Part shown: positions 9,439 through 17,025 of the stretch, one piece after another
Layout of the letters: every line of letters begins with the position of its first letter
How positions within the stretch are numbered: the stretch's first letter is position 1
NCBI RefSeq assembly: GCF_019242955.1
Contig: NZ_CP066129.1
Location: 2,852,001 to 2,916,000 of the forward strand
Length of the DNA stretch: 64,000 bases
Reading direction: 5' to 3'
Origin: Morganella morganii
GTDB lineage: Bacteria; Pseudomonadota; Gammaproteobacteria; Enterobacterales; Enterobacteriaceae
Translations under genes and position numbers: made by a program
Notes under the pieces: generated by a model
Databases searched by the model: none
What the model was told of the DNA's origin: nothing
The model's input: the letters and a program-made list of their open reading frames with translations, nothing else

Positions 9439-10334
9439 TGTTCATTCCGGTATTTGTAATACACATCTATTTTCAGCTCCGCACGCAATTGTGCCAGAGA
9501 TTCCGCCAGCAGTGTCAGATCGGCATACAGCTGCTGTTTATCTTCCGGTGTCAGTTTTTCATACACAGCATACTGCCCCCGGGTATCCCGGTAGCGTGCC
9601 ATTACGGCATCCGGCCCGGCAAACTGTTTGCGGAGTGTGTCATTTGTTTTAGCGGATAATAACGGTGCCAGCCCGCTGACAATACGACGCGCCCCCTCAA
9701 TATTCGCGGCAATATCTGATAAATCCGAGCGGCTGTAGCGGTTTTCAGCACCGGCCAGTTTGGTACTGAGGATCAGCTCAATACTATCATCCGCTGACTG
9801 CACCAGTTTCGCTGCCGGCAGAGTTTCCACGGCGATCCGTTGTTTCAGATCGGCAATATTGCGCAGTAAATCTGCGGTGGCAGCCTGTGCAGCGGCAGGA
9901 TCATTTTGTGCAAACAAGGCATATTCGATGCGGTGAAACCCGGTGAATTTCGGATCCTGCTCGCGGCTGAGAAAATATCCGGCATGAGGGTTAATCACTC
10001 TGTCGGCGTGACCGAAGACCACCACCGCCGCACGGATAACTTCGTAATCATAATGTGCCTGAATACAGGCCTGCCGAGCAGCGGCCATATCCCCGGCGGT
10101 CAGGGCTTTTTGTAACAACAGCAACTGATGTTCAGTTTCTGCCGCCTGTTTTCCCATCATCGTCATATAATCCGCCACAACCGGACGGAATTTTTCAGGG
10201 GACGGAATATCCCCTTTGGCGATCACCACATCACTGCCGGTATCCGGATTACCGGCGCGGTATTTCTCCGCATAGCCGGGCGTACTGAGCAGCAGAGATG
10301 TCAGTATCAGTACAGCAGTCCGGTTAATCAGCAT
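9435..10334 (-). CDS. efeO: EfeO-like periplasmic M75 (imelysin-type) iron protein
   Basis: Periplasmic iron-binding component that delivers iron to the FTR1 permease. A longer frame extends to 10364, but ATG at 10334 has AAAGGA upstream and begins directly with a Sec signal (MLINRTAVLILTS, cleavage after GYA), giving 299 residues. It contains only the helical M75 domain (RVINPHAGYFLSREQDPKFTGFHRIEYALFA, shown here as positions rather than a motif: about 110-140, with the HxxxE element GFHRIEYALF). E. coli EfeO has an additional N-terminal cupredoxin domain; here that domain is a separate gene at 11187-11522. Its start overlaps the FTR1 stop by 11 bp. Confidence 0.87.
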   Translation of the reverse strand: MLINRTAVLILTSLLLSTPGYAEKYRAGNPDTGSDVVIAKGDIPSPEKFRPVVADYMTMMGKQAAETEHQLLLLQKALTAGDMAAARQACIQAHYDYEVIRAAVVVFGHADRVINPHAGYFLSREQDPKFTGFHRIEYALFAQNDPAAAQAATADLLRNIADLKQRIAVETLPAAKLVQSADDSIELILSTKLAGAENRYSRSDLSDIAANIEGARRIVSGLAPLLSAKTNDTLRKQFAGPDAVMARYRDTRGQYAVYEKLTPEDKQQLYADLTLLAESLAQLRAELKIDVYYKYRNEQ

Positions 10335-11163
10335 GTTTTTTTCCTTTGCGGCAGAACAGCGCAATAATTACCAGCCAGTACACCACGAAAGTAATCACGC
10401 TCAGGCCGATAGGCTGCGCACGGTAGCCGAACAGGCTGGCGAGGAAACTGCCGGTGGTTCCGGTGTCATCGAGCCAGTCCGTGGTATCCCACAGCGGATA
10501 GATGAGAAAATCATTCAGTTCGATATCATGCTCTGTCAGCAGATTGACAATCTCTTCCGTTCCCTTAAGTAACAGAGAGCAGGCCAGAAACAGCAGCACA
10601 ATACCGGTGATACGGAAAAACCATTTCCAGGCAATTTTACGGTACGTGAACATAAACAGCCACAGAGTCAGTGCTGCCACGGCGATACCGGCCACAACCT
10701 CGCCGGTAAATGACCACATGGTATCCGCATTCAGCCCCATCACAATACCGGAGAGAAACACCACAATTTCACTTCCCTCACGGGCTATCGCAATCGCGAC
10801 AATAAACAGTGCCCCCCACCAGGAGTGCTGCCGAGCGCTGTCGTTCATTTCCTGCTCAATACCGACTTTCAGAGATGCGCTGTGCTGCTGCATCCAGTAC
10901 ACCATCTGCACGATCAGTACCGATGCGAACAGCGACATGCCGATCATAAAGTACGTCTGGCCGCTGTCATCCAGCACATTAAATACGCCATAGATAAGCA
11001 GAGCAAGAAACAGTGACAACGCGACACCCAGTGCCACTCCGCCCCAGAGATAGCGTCGTCCTGCGGCTGCATCCGGGTGCTGTTTTATCCACGCATAAAT
11101 GATGCCGACTACCAGCAGAGCTTCAAAGCTTTCCCGCCAGACGACAAAAAGAACCTGTCCCAT
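10324..11163 (-). CDS. FTR1 family iron permease (EfeU/FetM-like)
   Basis: Seven-helix inner-membrane permease that moves iron into the cytoplasm after periplasmic oxidation or capture. 279 residues. Both REXXE iron-binding motifs of the FTR1 family are present: R10-E-S-F-E14 in the first helix and R128-E-G-S-E132 in the fourth. It ends with a short basic tail (CRKGKKHAD). Third gene of the minus-strand iron operon, 23 bp after the cupredoxin gene and overlapping the efeO-like gene. Could be named efeU by context with efeOB, or fetM by context with P19; the sequence does not decide. High confidence in the family. Confidence 0.93.
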   Translation of the reverse strand: MGQVLFVVWRESFEALLVVGIIYAWIKQHPDAAAGRRYLWGGVALGVALSLFLALLIYGVFNVLDDSGQTYFMIGMSLFASVLIVQMVYWMQQHSASLKVGIEQEMNDSARQHSWWGALFIVAIAIAREGSEIVVFLSGIVMGLNADTMWSFTGEVVAGIAVAALTLWLFMFTYRKIAWKWFFRITGIVLLFLACSLLLKGTEEIVNLLTEHDIELNDFLIYPLWDTTDWLDDTGTTGSFLASLFGYRAQPIGLSVITFVVYWLVIIALFCRKGKKHAD

Positions 11164-11186
11164 AATTAATTCCTGTGAACTGACAC

Positions 11187-11522
11187 TTATTCCGCGATGA
11201 TTTCACCGGCCGGATGCGACAGATGAAAATCATCAAAAAAGGTATATTTCCCGGGTTTAAGCGGCGCAATCACCACCACGGAAGACGCGCCCGGCGCCAG
11301 CACTTTCTCTTTGCGCAGCTGGGTGCTTTCAAATTCGACCGGTTCTGTTCCGGTATTGGCTATTTTGATGCGGATCGGCGTTTTCGCAGGCACCTTAAGT
11401 ACCGGCGGAGTCAGTTCGCCGTTATTCATTTCCAGTTCGACAGTGAATTTTTCCGCCGCACCGGCGGGTAGTGATATCAGTGAAAGCACAGATAAACACA
11501 GTGCCATAACAAAGGATTTCAT
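11187..11522 (-). CDS. Periplasmic cupredoxin-domain protein (split EfeO N-domain)
   Basis: 111 residues with a Sec signal peptide (MKSFVMALCLSVLSLISLPAGAA, cut after about 23) and one cupredoxin-like domain. Expected role: bind copper or ferrous iron and assist oxidation for the FTR1 permease. Visible features are FESTQLRKEKVLAPG and the C-terminal GKYTFFDDFHLSHPAGEI, resembling the cupredoxin half of EfeO; the two His residues near the end (HLSHP) are candidate ligands. Located between P19 and FTR1 in the operon. In E. coli EfeO this domain is fused to the M75 domain; here they are two genes. Confidence 0.85.
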   Translation of the reverse strand: MKSFVMALCLSVLSLISLPAGAAEKFTVELEMNNGELTPPVLKVPAKTPIRIKIANTGTEPVEFESTQLRKEKVLAPGASSVVVIAPLKPGKYTFFDDFHLSHPAGEIIAE

Positions 11523-11607
11523 GAGTGACCTCTGCGGGATAGTGACGTCCGGTGTCCGGACAGCAGGTCGGTATTACCCGGCCTGCTGTTTTCCTTAAAT
11601 AATAAAC

Positions 11608-12162
11608 TCAGTAACTGCCTTTGCGGCCGGTACCGGCATACTCGAAGTCCCAGGAGACATCAAACGGTTCAAACCACGGGGCAACACCGGTTTCTTTATC
11701 AATATGACGACCGAATGCCACGCTGTCATTCATGCTCGGCGGAGAGATACGATATTCGACACGGTATTTGCCGTAGCCATCCAGCTTCAGGTTTTCACCG
11801 TAGTGCGGGCCATCGCTGGCAACCATCGCCATAAAGGTGCCGGACTGGGCTTTCTTCGGATCATCCAGTTTGGTGACTTTGTAATCCACTTTCAGATACG
11901 GGATCCAGTCTCCTTCCGCGAAACCGTTCGGGTTTTCCTCAACGGCATGGATATCCGCTTCCAGATGGATATCTGATTTGTCTGCCGCCAGGTGATGCAT
12001 TTCATGTTTGCCTTCCACCGCCATGGTAATCGGCTGCAGATACACACCCTGAATTTCCATACCGTTTTTGATAACAGGCTGCCCGAGCGGATACTCCAGT
12101 GCCATGGCGGAGGTTGATACCACGCCCAGTAATGCTGCTGCCACACTCATCCCGATACGCAT
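11608..12162 (-). CDS. P19/Tp34-type periplasmic iron-binding protein (FetP-like)
   Basis: Periplasmic high-affinity iron (and copper) binding protein of the Tp34/P19 family, partner of FTR1 permeases (P19 in Campylobacter, FetP in some E. coli). 184 residues with a Sec signal ending at AMA. Met/His-rich metal-site elements are visible: NGMEIQGVYLQPI, GKHEMHHLAADKSDIHLEADIHA, and DGPHYGENLKL. First gene of the iron operon; GAGGA ribosome binding site before ATG 12162, and a strong Fur box 35 bp upstream. Symbol withheld because fetP, ftrA and tpd are all used for this family. Confidence 0.92.
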   Translation of the reverse strand: MRIGMSVAAALLGVVSTSAMALEYPLGQPVIKNGMEIQGVYLQPITMAVEGKHEMHHLAADKSDIHLEADIHAVEENPNGFAEGDWIPYLKVDYKVTKLDDPKKAQSGTFMAMVASDGPHYGENLKLDGYGKYRVEYRISPPSMNDSVAFGRHIDKETGVAPWFEPFDVSWDFEYAGTGRKGSY

Positions 12163-12196
12163 GCTGATTCCTCATTGTCATTATACAAATAGTACC

Positions 12197-12215
12197 GACA
12201 ATAATAATCATTATC
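12197..12215. promoter_or_regulatory. Fur box upstream of the iron operon
   Basis: The 19 bases GACAATAATAATCATTATC match the classical Fur box at 17 of 19 positions (mismatches at 3 and 7). Located 35-53 bp upstream of the P19 start, where Fur binding would block the promoter. Confidence 0.9.
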
Positions 12216-12402
12216 ATTTATGCTGTTCAAGTAAAAGTTATCGTTTACCGCCACATTTTTCAATGAAACGGTTACATTTCATCCCAGATTCAGCCACAAA
12301 ATACATCCGCAAAAGCAATGTCCGGCAGGAAATATCCGTTGTTGTATAATTTCCGCTGATGCGTTACATCTTAACCAGCCTTCTGCAAATGAGATCACAC
12401 TG

Positions 12403-13014
12403 ATGCAAGCCGATATTGTATTGTTCGATATTGTATTGTTCGATATTGTATTGTTCGATGATTTTGAAACTCTGGATGTGTTCGGCCCCGCTGAGATTTT
12501 CGGCCGTTCCCCGCATTACACACTGAATTACTGTTCTCTCCGTGGTGGTGTGATCACCAGTTCACAGGGGGCACAGATAATAACAACTGTATTTGAGCCG
12601 GAGAAAACCGCACTGATGCTGGTGCCGGGAGGTCAGGGCACACGGCGGCTGGTCAGTGATGAAGATATGCTCGCAGCGTTGCGTACCGCGGCACAGCACG
12701 CACAATGGTGCCTTTCTGTCTGTACCGGTTCGGCCCTGCTGGCGGCGGCCGGTGTGCTTGACGGCAGACGGGCGACATCCAATAAACGCGCCTGGCAGTG
12801 GGTAACCTCGCTGCCGGCACAGGTAAATTGGGTGAAAAAGGCACGCTGGTGTACGGACGGCCGTTTTTATACCTCTTCCGGTGTATCGGCAGGCACAGAT
12901 ATGGCGCTGGCATTTATTGCTGATCGCCATGGTGAAGCCGCAGCAGAAGAGATCGCACAACACATTGAATACCGGTGGCATAATGATGCCGGTGATGACC
13001 CTTTCGCAGTATAA
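12403..13014 (+). CDS. DJ-1/PfpI family protein with N-terminal in-frame repeat
   Basis: 203-residue DJ-1/PfpI (class I amidotransferase-like) protein. The nucleophile elbow is CLSVCTGSALLAAAG around residues 107-121 with the reactive Cys in VCTGS. Family features continue with GVLDGRRATSNKRAW and YTSSGVSAGTDMALAFIA. It lacks an AraC-type DNA-binding domain, so it is a stand-alone enzyme-like member (thiol-dependent amidase, glyoxalase-like or isonitrile hydratase-like activity; undetermined). The first beta strand is lengthened by three exact 15-bp repeats encoding DIVLF three times at residues 4-18; only one copy is expected for the fold. Confidence 0.85.
   Translation: MQADIVLFDIVLFDIVLFDDFETLDVFGPAEIFGRSPHYTLNYCSLRGGVITSSQGAQIITTVFEPEKTALMLVPGGQGTRRLVSDEDMLAALRTAAQHAQWCLSVCTGSALLAAAGVLDGRRATSNKRAWQWVTSLPAQVNWVKKARWCTDGRFYTSSGVSAGTDMALAFIADRHGEAAAEEIAQHIEYRWHNDAGDDPFAV
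12412..12456 (+). repeat. Three perfect 15-bp in-frame repeats in the DJ-1 gene
   Basis: GATATTGTATTGTTC occurs three times without interruption (12412-12426, 12427-12441, 12442-12456), nine bases after the ATG. The unit is five codons, so changes in copy number keep the frame. Confidence 0.97.
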
Positions 13015-13073
13015 AAACTGGACGACAGGCAACCATTTACGACATAATAGCCCCTCTGAAATAAAACCGGCGG

Positions 13074-13331
13074 ATGTTTATGTTAGAAACTATCGGATTT
13101 GTGTTACTGGTGAGTACGTGCGGCGATGATGCCTGCGAGGCTCTGCCGGTCACAGAGGATATCTATAGCAAACATGAATGTGAACTCCGCCTGGAATATA
13201 TCGCCAAACGCCGTCCCGGCCTCTATTTTATGTGTAATGAGGTGATGCGCGAAACCGGCTCCGGCAATGACGACAGCCCCGGTATTCCGGACAATCCGGA
13301 AAACACGCTTCCCGCAGATGAGCAGCCGTAA
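13074..13331 (+). CDS. Small Cys-containing protein, YebW/DUF1482-like
   Basis: Up to 85 residues. ATG at 13074 and ATG at 13080 are both possible; the second gives MLETIGFVLLVSTCGDDACE. A short hydrophobic N terminus is followed by Cys pairs (STCGDDACEALPV, SKHECELRL, YFMCNE) and an acidic, Pro/Asn-rich tail. The layout of hydrophobic start, C-D-D-x-C-E and a later EC resembles small enterobacterial YebW-type proteins as recalled, but similarity is weak. Role unknown. It lies 59 bp after the DJ-1 gene on the same strand and ends 4 bp before the convergent ygjV-like gene. Confidence 0.6.
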   Translation: MFMLETIGFVLLVSTCGDDACEALPVTEDIYSKHECELRLEYIAKRRPGLYFMCNEVMRETGSGNDDSPGIPDNPENTLPADEQP

Positions 13332-13335
13332 TTCT

Positions 13336-13854
13336 TCAGCTGAACGGATTAATTCCCTGTTTTATCAGGCGCCGGAAACGGTAAATCGCCCAGCCGTTGA
13401 TTACCAGAAACGTCGATTCAATCAGTGTGCCGCCCACGGTTCCCAGCCAGGCGTTATACACCACCCAGCAGGCCGTTGAACACCAGAGTACATACCGCAT
13501 ACGCAATCCGCCCAGCAGAAAAAATGCAAAGGTGCTCATCAGTGTGCCCGTCACCGGAAGCACTTCCTGCCAGGTACGGATATTCGGTACAGCAAGAATC
13601 AGCGTCAGTGAGACAAATAACCAGAGAATCCGGCGCTGGCGGTGACTGATGGAAACATACGTGCGGATACTGTTGAGAGTGGCACTGATCCCCGCCGGAT
13701 AAGCCCCGAGCAGAAAAAAGTGAGATGCCATAATAGCGGTGTAAATTGATAACCGGATTTTGAGCTTCCGCTCATTGCGCTGGACAAAAACAGTTGTTCC
13801 GATAATAAACGCAACAATACCGAGCCCCTGCCCCGCGTAATACAGATAGTCCAT
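13336..13854 (-). CDS. ygjV: YgjV family inner membrane protein
   Basis: 172 residues, about five or six membrane helices. It matches E. coli YgjV (about 183 aa) along its length as recalled: N-terminal GQGLGIVAFIIGTTVFVQRNERK, then HFFLLGAYPAGISATLNSIRT (positions about 42-62), LPVTGTLMSTFAFF, and a closing GGTLIESTFLVINGWAIYRF with RLIKQGINPF. Molecular function is not established for the family. Single gene, convergent with the preceding small gene. Confidence 0.85.
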   Translation of the reverse strand: MDYLYYAGQGLGIVAFIIGTTVFVQRNERKLKIRLSIYTAIMASHFFLLGAYPAGISATLNSIRTYVSISHRQRRILWLFVSLTLILAVPNIRTWQEVLPVTGTLMSTFAFFLLGGLRMRYVLWCSTACWVVYNAWLGTVGGTLIESTFLVINGWAIYRFRRLIKQGINPFS

Positions 13855-13954
13855 CTTCCCCTGCCGTAATCACATGCTGAATGGTTTTAATTATTGTGCT
13901 GCCAGCATAAACATAATTTGTTCAGGTTGCGAGCTATTGCACGTTTCAGACATT

Positions 13955-13980
13955 AAAAAAGAGGCCTCAGCCCCTTTTCT
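13955..13980 (-). terminator. Terminator after the small gene at 14016
   Basis: A-rich/GAGGC stem pairing with GCC-CCTTTT around a CTCA loop, with A and T runs on either side. Serves the minus-strand small gene that ends at 14016 and sits before the ygjV-like gene. Confidence 0.6.
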
Positions 13981-14015
13981 TATTGCATCATGCCGTTATC
14001 ACATGTGCCGTGGTA

Positions 14016-14243
14016 TTAACATGCCATATAGCCCGGATAATGTGTCTCGATTTTATGATAGGTCCGGGTTTTCTTATTGTCGTCCTGAATCACACAGATT
14101 CTGCTTTTTGACTTCAGCGCCTGCGGGATTTTTTCCGCGTTTTCATCCGCGGCAGCTGCAATAAAGATGTTAATTTTTGATTTTCCCTTACTGTACGTGT
14201 AAGGCATTCCTAACAAACGTCTCGCAGCTCTATTAGTTCGCAT
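14016..14243 (-). CDS. Small basic hypothetical protein
   Basis: 75 residues from ATG 14243, preceded by GAGGAG at good spacing; a longer frame to 14273 is not preferred. The sequence is basic at the N terminus (MRTNRAARRLLGMPYTYSKG), with a hydrophobic strand KINIFIAAAADENAEKIP and a closing RICVIQDDNKKTRTYHKIE. No recognised family. It has its own terminator and a good ribosome binding site, so it is probably expressed. Function unknown. Confidence 0.7.
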   Translation of the reverse strand: MRTNRAARRLLGMPYTYSKGKSKINIFIAAAADENAEKIPQALKSKSRICVIQDDNKKTRTYHKIETHYPGYMAC

Positions 14244-14349
14244 AATAAACTCCTCATTGTTATGAACGTTCACCCATTATAGCAACTTACTGAAAATAAT
14301 AAAGTTTTCCCTAAGTTACTGATTTAACGTCTGCATAATGGTATTTCCG

Positions 14350-14377
14350 GGTTGCATCCTGTATGTTGGATACAACC
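14350..14377. other. Hairpin upstream of the HIT gene
   Basis: GGTTGCATCC and GGATACAACC form a 10-bp stem with one mismatch around the 8-nt loop TGTATGTT, 27 bp before the HIT gene start. No T-run follows, so it is more likely an operator or 5' UTR hairpin than a terminator. Confidence 0.5.
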
Positions 14378-14404
14378 TGTTCACTGCCCGGGAGTATCTG
14401 ATAA

Positions 14405-14869
14405 ATGGCCTGTATTTTTTGTGATATTGCAGCGGGGAAATCCCCCTGTCATAAGATTTGGGAAGACGAAAACTATCTGGCGTTTTTGTCCATTTTTCCC
14501 AATACCGACGGGTTTACCGTTGTGATCCCGAAAGCGCATTATCCGAGCTATGCATTTGATCTGGAAGATGATGTCCTGACCGGACTGGTACTGGCGACCA
14601 GGAAAGTGGCAAAAATTCTGGAACAGGCATTTCCGGATGTCGCCCGCTGCGGGATGTTTTTTGAGGGCTACGGTGTGGATCATATCCACAGTAAACTCAG
14701 TCCGATGCACGGTACGGCGGATATGACGGAATGGCGGCCGATTGAACATAAACAACCCGCGTTTTACACGCAGTATCCGGGATTTTTGTCATCCCACGAC
14801 TGTGAGCGGGCAGATGACGGGAAGCTGGCTGAACTGGCTGCAGCTATCCGCGCAAGTCAGAAAAACTGA
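14405..14869 (+). CDS. HIT family protein
   Basis: 154-residue histidine-triad protein, a nucleotide-binding hydrolase or transferase. N-terminal CIFCDIAAGKSPCHKIWEDE and TVVIPKAHYPSYAFDL are typical of HIT proteins. The triad region is VDHIHSKLSPMHG at 91-103: His93 and the catalytic middle His95 are present, but the third His position is Lys97. Additional His residues follow (MHG, and later SSHDC). Start ATG 14405 has GGAG 8-12 nt upstream. Substrate unknown. Confidence 0.88.
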   Translation: MACIFCDIAAGKSPCHKIWEDENYLAFLSIFPNTDGFTVVIPKAHYPSYAFDLEDDVLTGLVLATRKVAKILEQAFPDVARCGMFFEGYGVDHIHSKLSPMHGTADMTEWRPIEHKQPAFYTQYPGFLSSHDCERADDGKLAELAAAIRASQKN

Positions 14870-14892
14870 GTAATTCCGGTGGTGCGCTCACC

Positions 14893-14956
14893 GCCGGAAT
14901 ATTGTATCAGCAGAATATTGTATTAGCAGAATATTGTATTACCGGAATACGATATC
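14893..14956. repeat. Four tandem 16-bp repeats between convergent genes
   Basis: Units at 14893-14908, 14909-14924, 14925-14940 and 14941-14956. The two middle units are identical (AGCAGAATATTGTATT); the outer two carry CCGGAAT and a GATATC or GTATC end. The array fills the gap between the HIT gene stop and the stop of the minus-strand membrane protein. Confidence 0.92.
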
Positions 14957-16061
14957 AGCGGACTTCACAGCCGACTACTGTCGCATACCCCAGGCCGTCA
15001 CTGTCCATCATCAGCAGGCATTGCGGGCTGAGGGTTTCCATGGCTTTTATCAGCATCATCGCCATCACAAAGACGGCTTCTCTGTCAGCACTGACCTGAT
15101 TATCCGCAATATAAATATTATTTTTCAGGAAGGTACGGCGTTGTGCTTTATTGCAGAACTCATAAATCACATCCTGAGCCAGTTCACTTTCCCGCATCAG
15201 CCAGAACGATTTTTCTTCCTCTTTATCCAGCAGATTCATTTTTTCCAGCATCGGAAGATCGGACGTTAACTGCATTTCATTGATCGGCATAAAGCGTGAC
15301 AGACTGCCGCTGAACGGGAATGTATTGCGCTCAAAATAGTAGCAGGATGTCAGCAGAATGGCACTTGCCATTTCATGAAAGGCCGGGATTTGACCAACCT
15401 GCCAGATATTCAGTCCGGCGAGCAGCCACATGGCGCTGTTATCCTCCTCATCAAACAAATGACCGATATCATCCGGGCTCTGAATGATTTCTGCCGTGCA
15501 ACCCCAGATTTTTGTCACCGCACGTTCGATTTCTGAATTTTGCAGCTGATTCGGGGTAACCACATACACGGTTTTTAATTTTGACTGGTAACCTTCGTGC
15601 TGCTGATTCAGATCTTTATCCAGTGCGGTAAAAATAGCTTCAACCGAGTGGTCATAACCGGCAAGCGGCTGTTTATCTTCCTCTTCTGTCCGCCGTTTTT
15701 GCTCTGATGTGTAAGCTTGTTTAACATTTTTCGGCATCAGTAATGAAGCTCCGGTCACCATCAGTTTGCGCTGACACCAGTTTACCCATTCATTACGTTT
15801 AAAATTAATGGAGGCATTCCAGCTCTGACAGGCTATCCGCGCCTGCTCATGACGGTGCATGGCATAAGTAAACAGACACATCCAGATCAGAATGTAAGGC
15901 AGGTAGATAAAGATCAGTACTTCTGTCAGCGGGAGTTTGAAAATATAAAAATCGAGGAAAAAGATCAGTGCCAGAACAGCGAACAGCAATCCCAGCCACA
16001 GCGTAATTTTGGCACCCGGCGCATCACGTTTAACCGGAAATTCAGGAACAGGCCACGACAT
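14955..16061 (-). CDS. Two-helix membrane protein with large soluble domain, unknown function
   Basis: 368 residues if started at ATG 16061 (MSWPVPEFPVKRDAPGAK); a longer frame runs to 16151 but adds a poor N terminus. Two membrane helices lie near residues 20-40 and 46-70. A soluble C-terminal domain of about 300 residues contains WNASINFKRNEWVNWCQRKL, KTVYVVTPNQLQNSEIERAV, MWLLAGLNIWQVGQIPAFHE and CLLMMDSDGLGYATVVG. It may be distantly like the DUF2875 proteins found near type VI effectors, but that is only an impression. No secretion genes are nearby. Next to a tRNA cluster. Function not recognised. Confidence 0.7.
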   Translation of the reverse strand: MSWPVPEFPVKRDAPGAKITLWLGLLFAVLALIFFLDFYIFKLPLTEVLIFIYLPYILIWMCLFTYAMHRHEQARIACQSWNASINFKRNEWVNWCQRKLMVTGASLLMPKNVKQAYTSEQKRRTEEEDKQPLAGYDHSVEAIFTALDKDLNQQHEGYQSKLKTVYVVTPNQLQNSEIERAVTKIWGCTAEIIQSPDDIGHLFDEEDNSAMWLLAGLNIWQVGQIPAFHEMASAILLTSCYYFERNTFPFSGSLSRFMPINEMQLTSDLPMLEKMNLLDKEEEKSFWLMRESELAQDVIYEFCNKAQRRTFLKNNIYIADNQVSADREAVFVMAMMLIKAMETLSPQCLLMMDSDGLGYATVVGCEVR

Positions 16062-16306
16062 CGGAATAGAGCTCCATGCTGAAAAAAACAGAGATATGCC
16101 GCTCCGGGCTGCCGGAACGACGTCAGTATTGGTTATAAAAAGAGAGATCACAAAAAATCGTGACTGATACAGGAAAATAACGGCAGACCGGTTAAAAACT
16201 TTAATGGAACAGTATGAGGCAGATCACAGAATCAGACGGAAAGTATCGGGAAACAGACAGAAATACAGAAAGAGGATAATAAGACGAAAAAGAGAGAGAA
16301 GAAAGA

Positions 16307-16382
16307 TGGTGGGTCGTACAGGATTCGAACCTGTGACCAATTGATTAAAAGTCAACTGCTCTACCAACTGAGCTAACGACCC
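16307..16382 (-). tRNA. tRNA-Lys (TTT)
   Basis: 76 nt including encoded CCA. On the minus strand it begins GGGTCGTTAGCTC, has anticodon TTT in GACTTTTAATC and the T arm GGTTCGAATCC. Nearly identical to E. coli tRNA-Lys. Last gene of the Val-Val-Val-Lys-Lys operon. Confidence 0.98.
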
Positions 16383-16407
16383 ATCTTTGGGATTTACTTT
16401 TCAGGAA

Positions 16408-16483
16408 TGGTGGGTCGTACAGGATTCGAACCTGTGACCAATTGATTAAAAGTCAACTGCTCTACCAACTGAGCTAACGACCC
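16408..16483 (-). tRNA. tRNA-Lys (TTT)
   Basis: Second, identical 76-nt copy of the Lys tRNA with anticodon TTT and encoded CCA, 25 bp upstream of the last copy in the same operon. Confidence 0.98.
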
Positions 16484-16515
16484 ATACCTGAGTGATGCGG
16501 GAGAATCATGTGAAG

Positions 16516-16591
16516 TGGTGGGCGATACCGGGCTCGAACCAGTGACCCCCTCCTTGTAAGGGAGATGCTCTACCAACTGAGCTAATCGCCC
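16516..16591 (-). tRNA. tRNA-Val (TAC)
   Basis: 76 nt including CCA; begins GGGCGATTAGCTC, anticodon TAC in CCCTTACAAGG, T arm GGTTCGAGCCC. Third of three identical Val copies in the operon. Confidence 0.98.
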
Positions 16592-16628
16592 ACTTCAGGA
16601 TGACTGCAACTTACATCATTATTATGAA

Positions 16629-16704
16629 TGGTGGGCGATACCGGGCTCGAACCAGTGACCCCCTCCTTGTAAGGGAGATGCTCTACCAACTGAGCTAATC
16701 GCCC
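16629..16704 (-). tRNA. tRNA-Val (TAC)
   Basis: Identical middle copy of tRNA-Val with anticodon TAC and encoded CCA, 37 bp from the next copy. Confidence 0.98.
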
Positions 16705-16759
16705 ATTCATAACATTTACTTCTTTACTTCACTATCACAACGTTCATTCTTAATAAGAA

Positions 16760-16835
16760 TGGTGGGCGATACCGGGCTCGAACCAGTGACCCCCTCCTTG
16801 TAAGGGAGATGCTCTACCAACTGAGCTAATCGCCC
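16760..16835 (-). tRNA. tRNA-Val (TAC)
   Basis: First gene of the five-tRNA operon. Identical to the other two Val copies. In E. coli the equivalent valUXY-lysV cluster also lies beside gltX. Confidence 0.98.
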
Positions 16836-16851
16836 GTCGTGATGGAGGTGC

Positions 16852-16879
16852 ATTATAGGGATCTCCGCGTTTGAGTCAA
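16852..16879 (-). promoter_or_regulatory. Strong promoter of the Val/Lys tRNA operon
   Basis: On the minus strand: -35 TTGACT, 16-bp spacer, perfect -10 TATAAT, followed by a GC-containing discriminator (GCACC). Typical of stable RNA promoters under stringent control. It starts 17 bp before the first tRNA-Val. Confidence 0.88.
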
Positions 16880-17025
16880 CGCTTTTTCGAAAGAAAATGA
16901 TCGTTCGTTGTAATTTTAGTCACCCTGTTCTGATTATCGCCATCCGCGTGCAGTATGTAAGCAGAAATCGGATAAATCGTGATCTCCGTCGGGTTAATCG
17001 CTGCAAAAACACGCTGTTTTGTCAT
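16876..17025 (-). CDS. Possible 49-residue small protein between tRNA-Val and gltX
   Basis: ATG at 17025 with AAGGA 8 nt upstream opens 49 codons. The product starts MTKQRVFAAINPTEITIYPI and ends DHFLSKKR. Composition looks protein-like (no low complexity, mixed polar and hydrophobic). The last codons overlap the -35 box of the tRNA operon promoter. No family recognised. It could be chance, as the gap is only 336 bp. Confidence 0.38.
   Translation of the reverse strand: MTKQRVFAAINPTEITIYPISAYILHADGDNQNRVTKITTNDHFLSKKR

Noticed and set aside
16307-16835. The five near-identical 76-bp units as a CRISPR-like or repeat array
   Set aside because: They are complete tRNA genes with CCA ends and a shared promoter.
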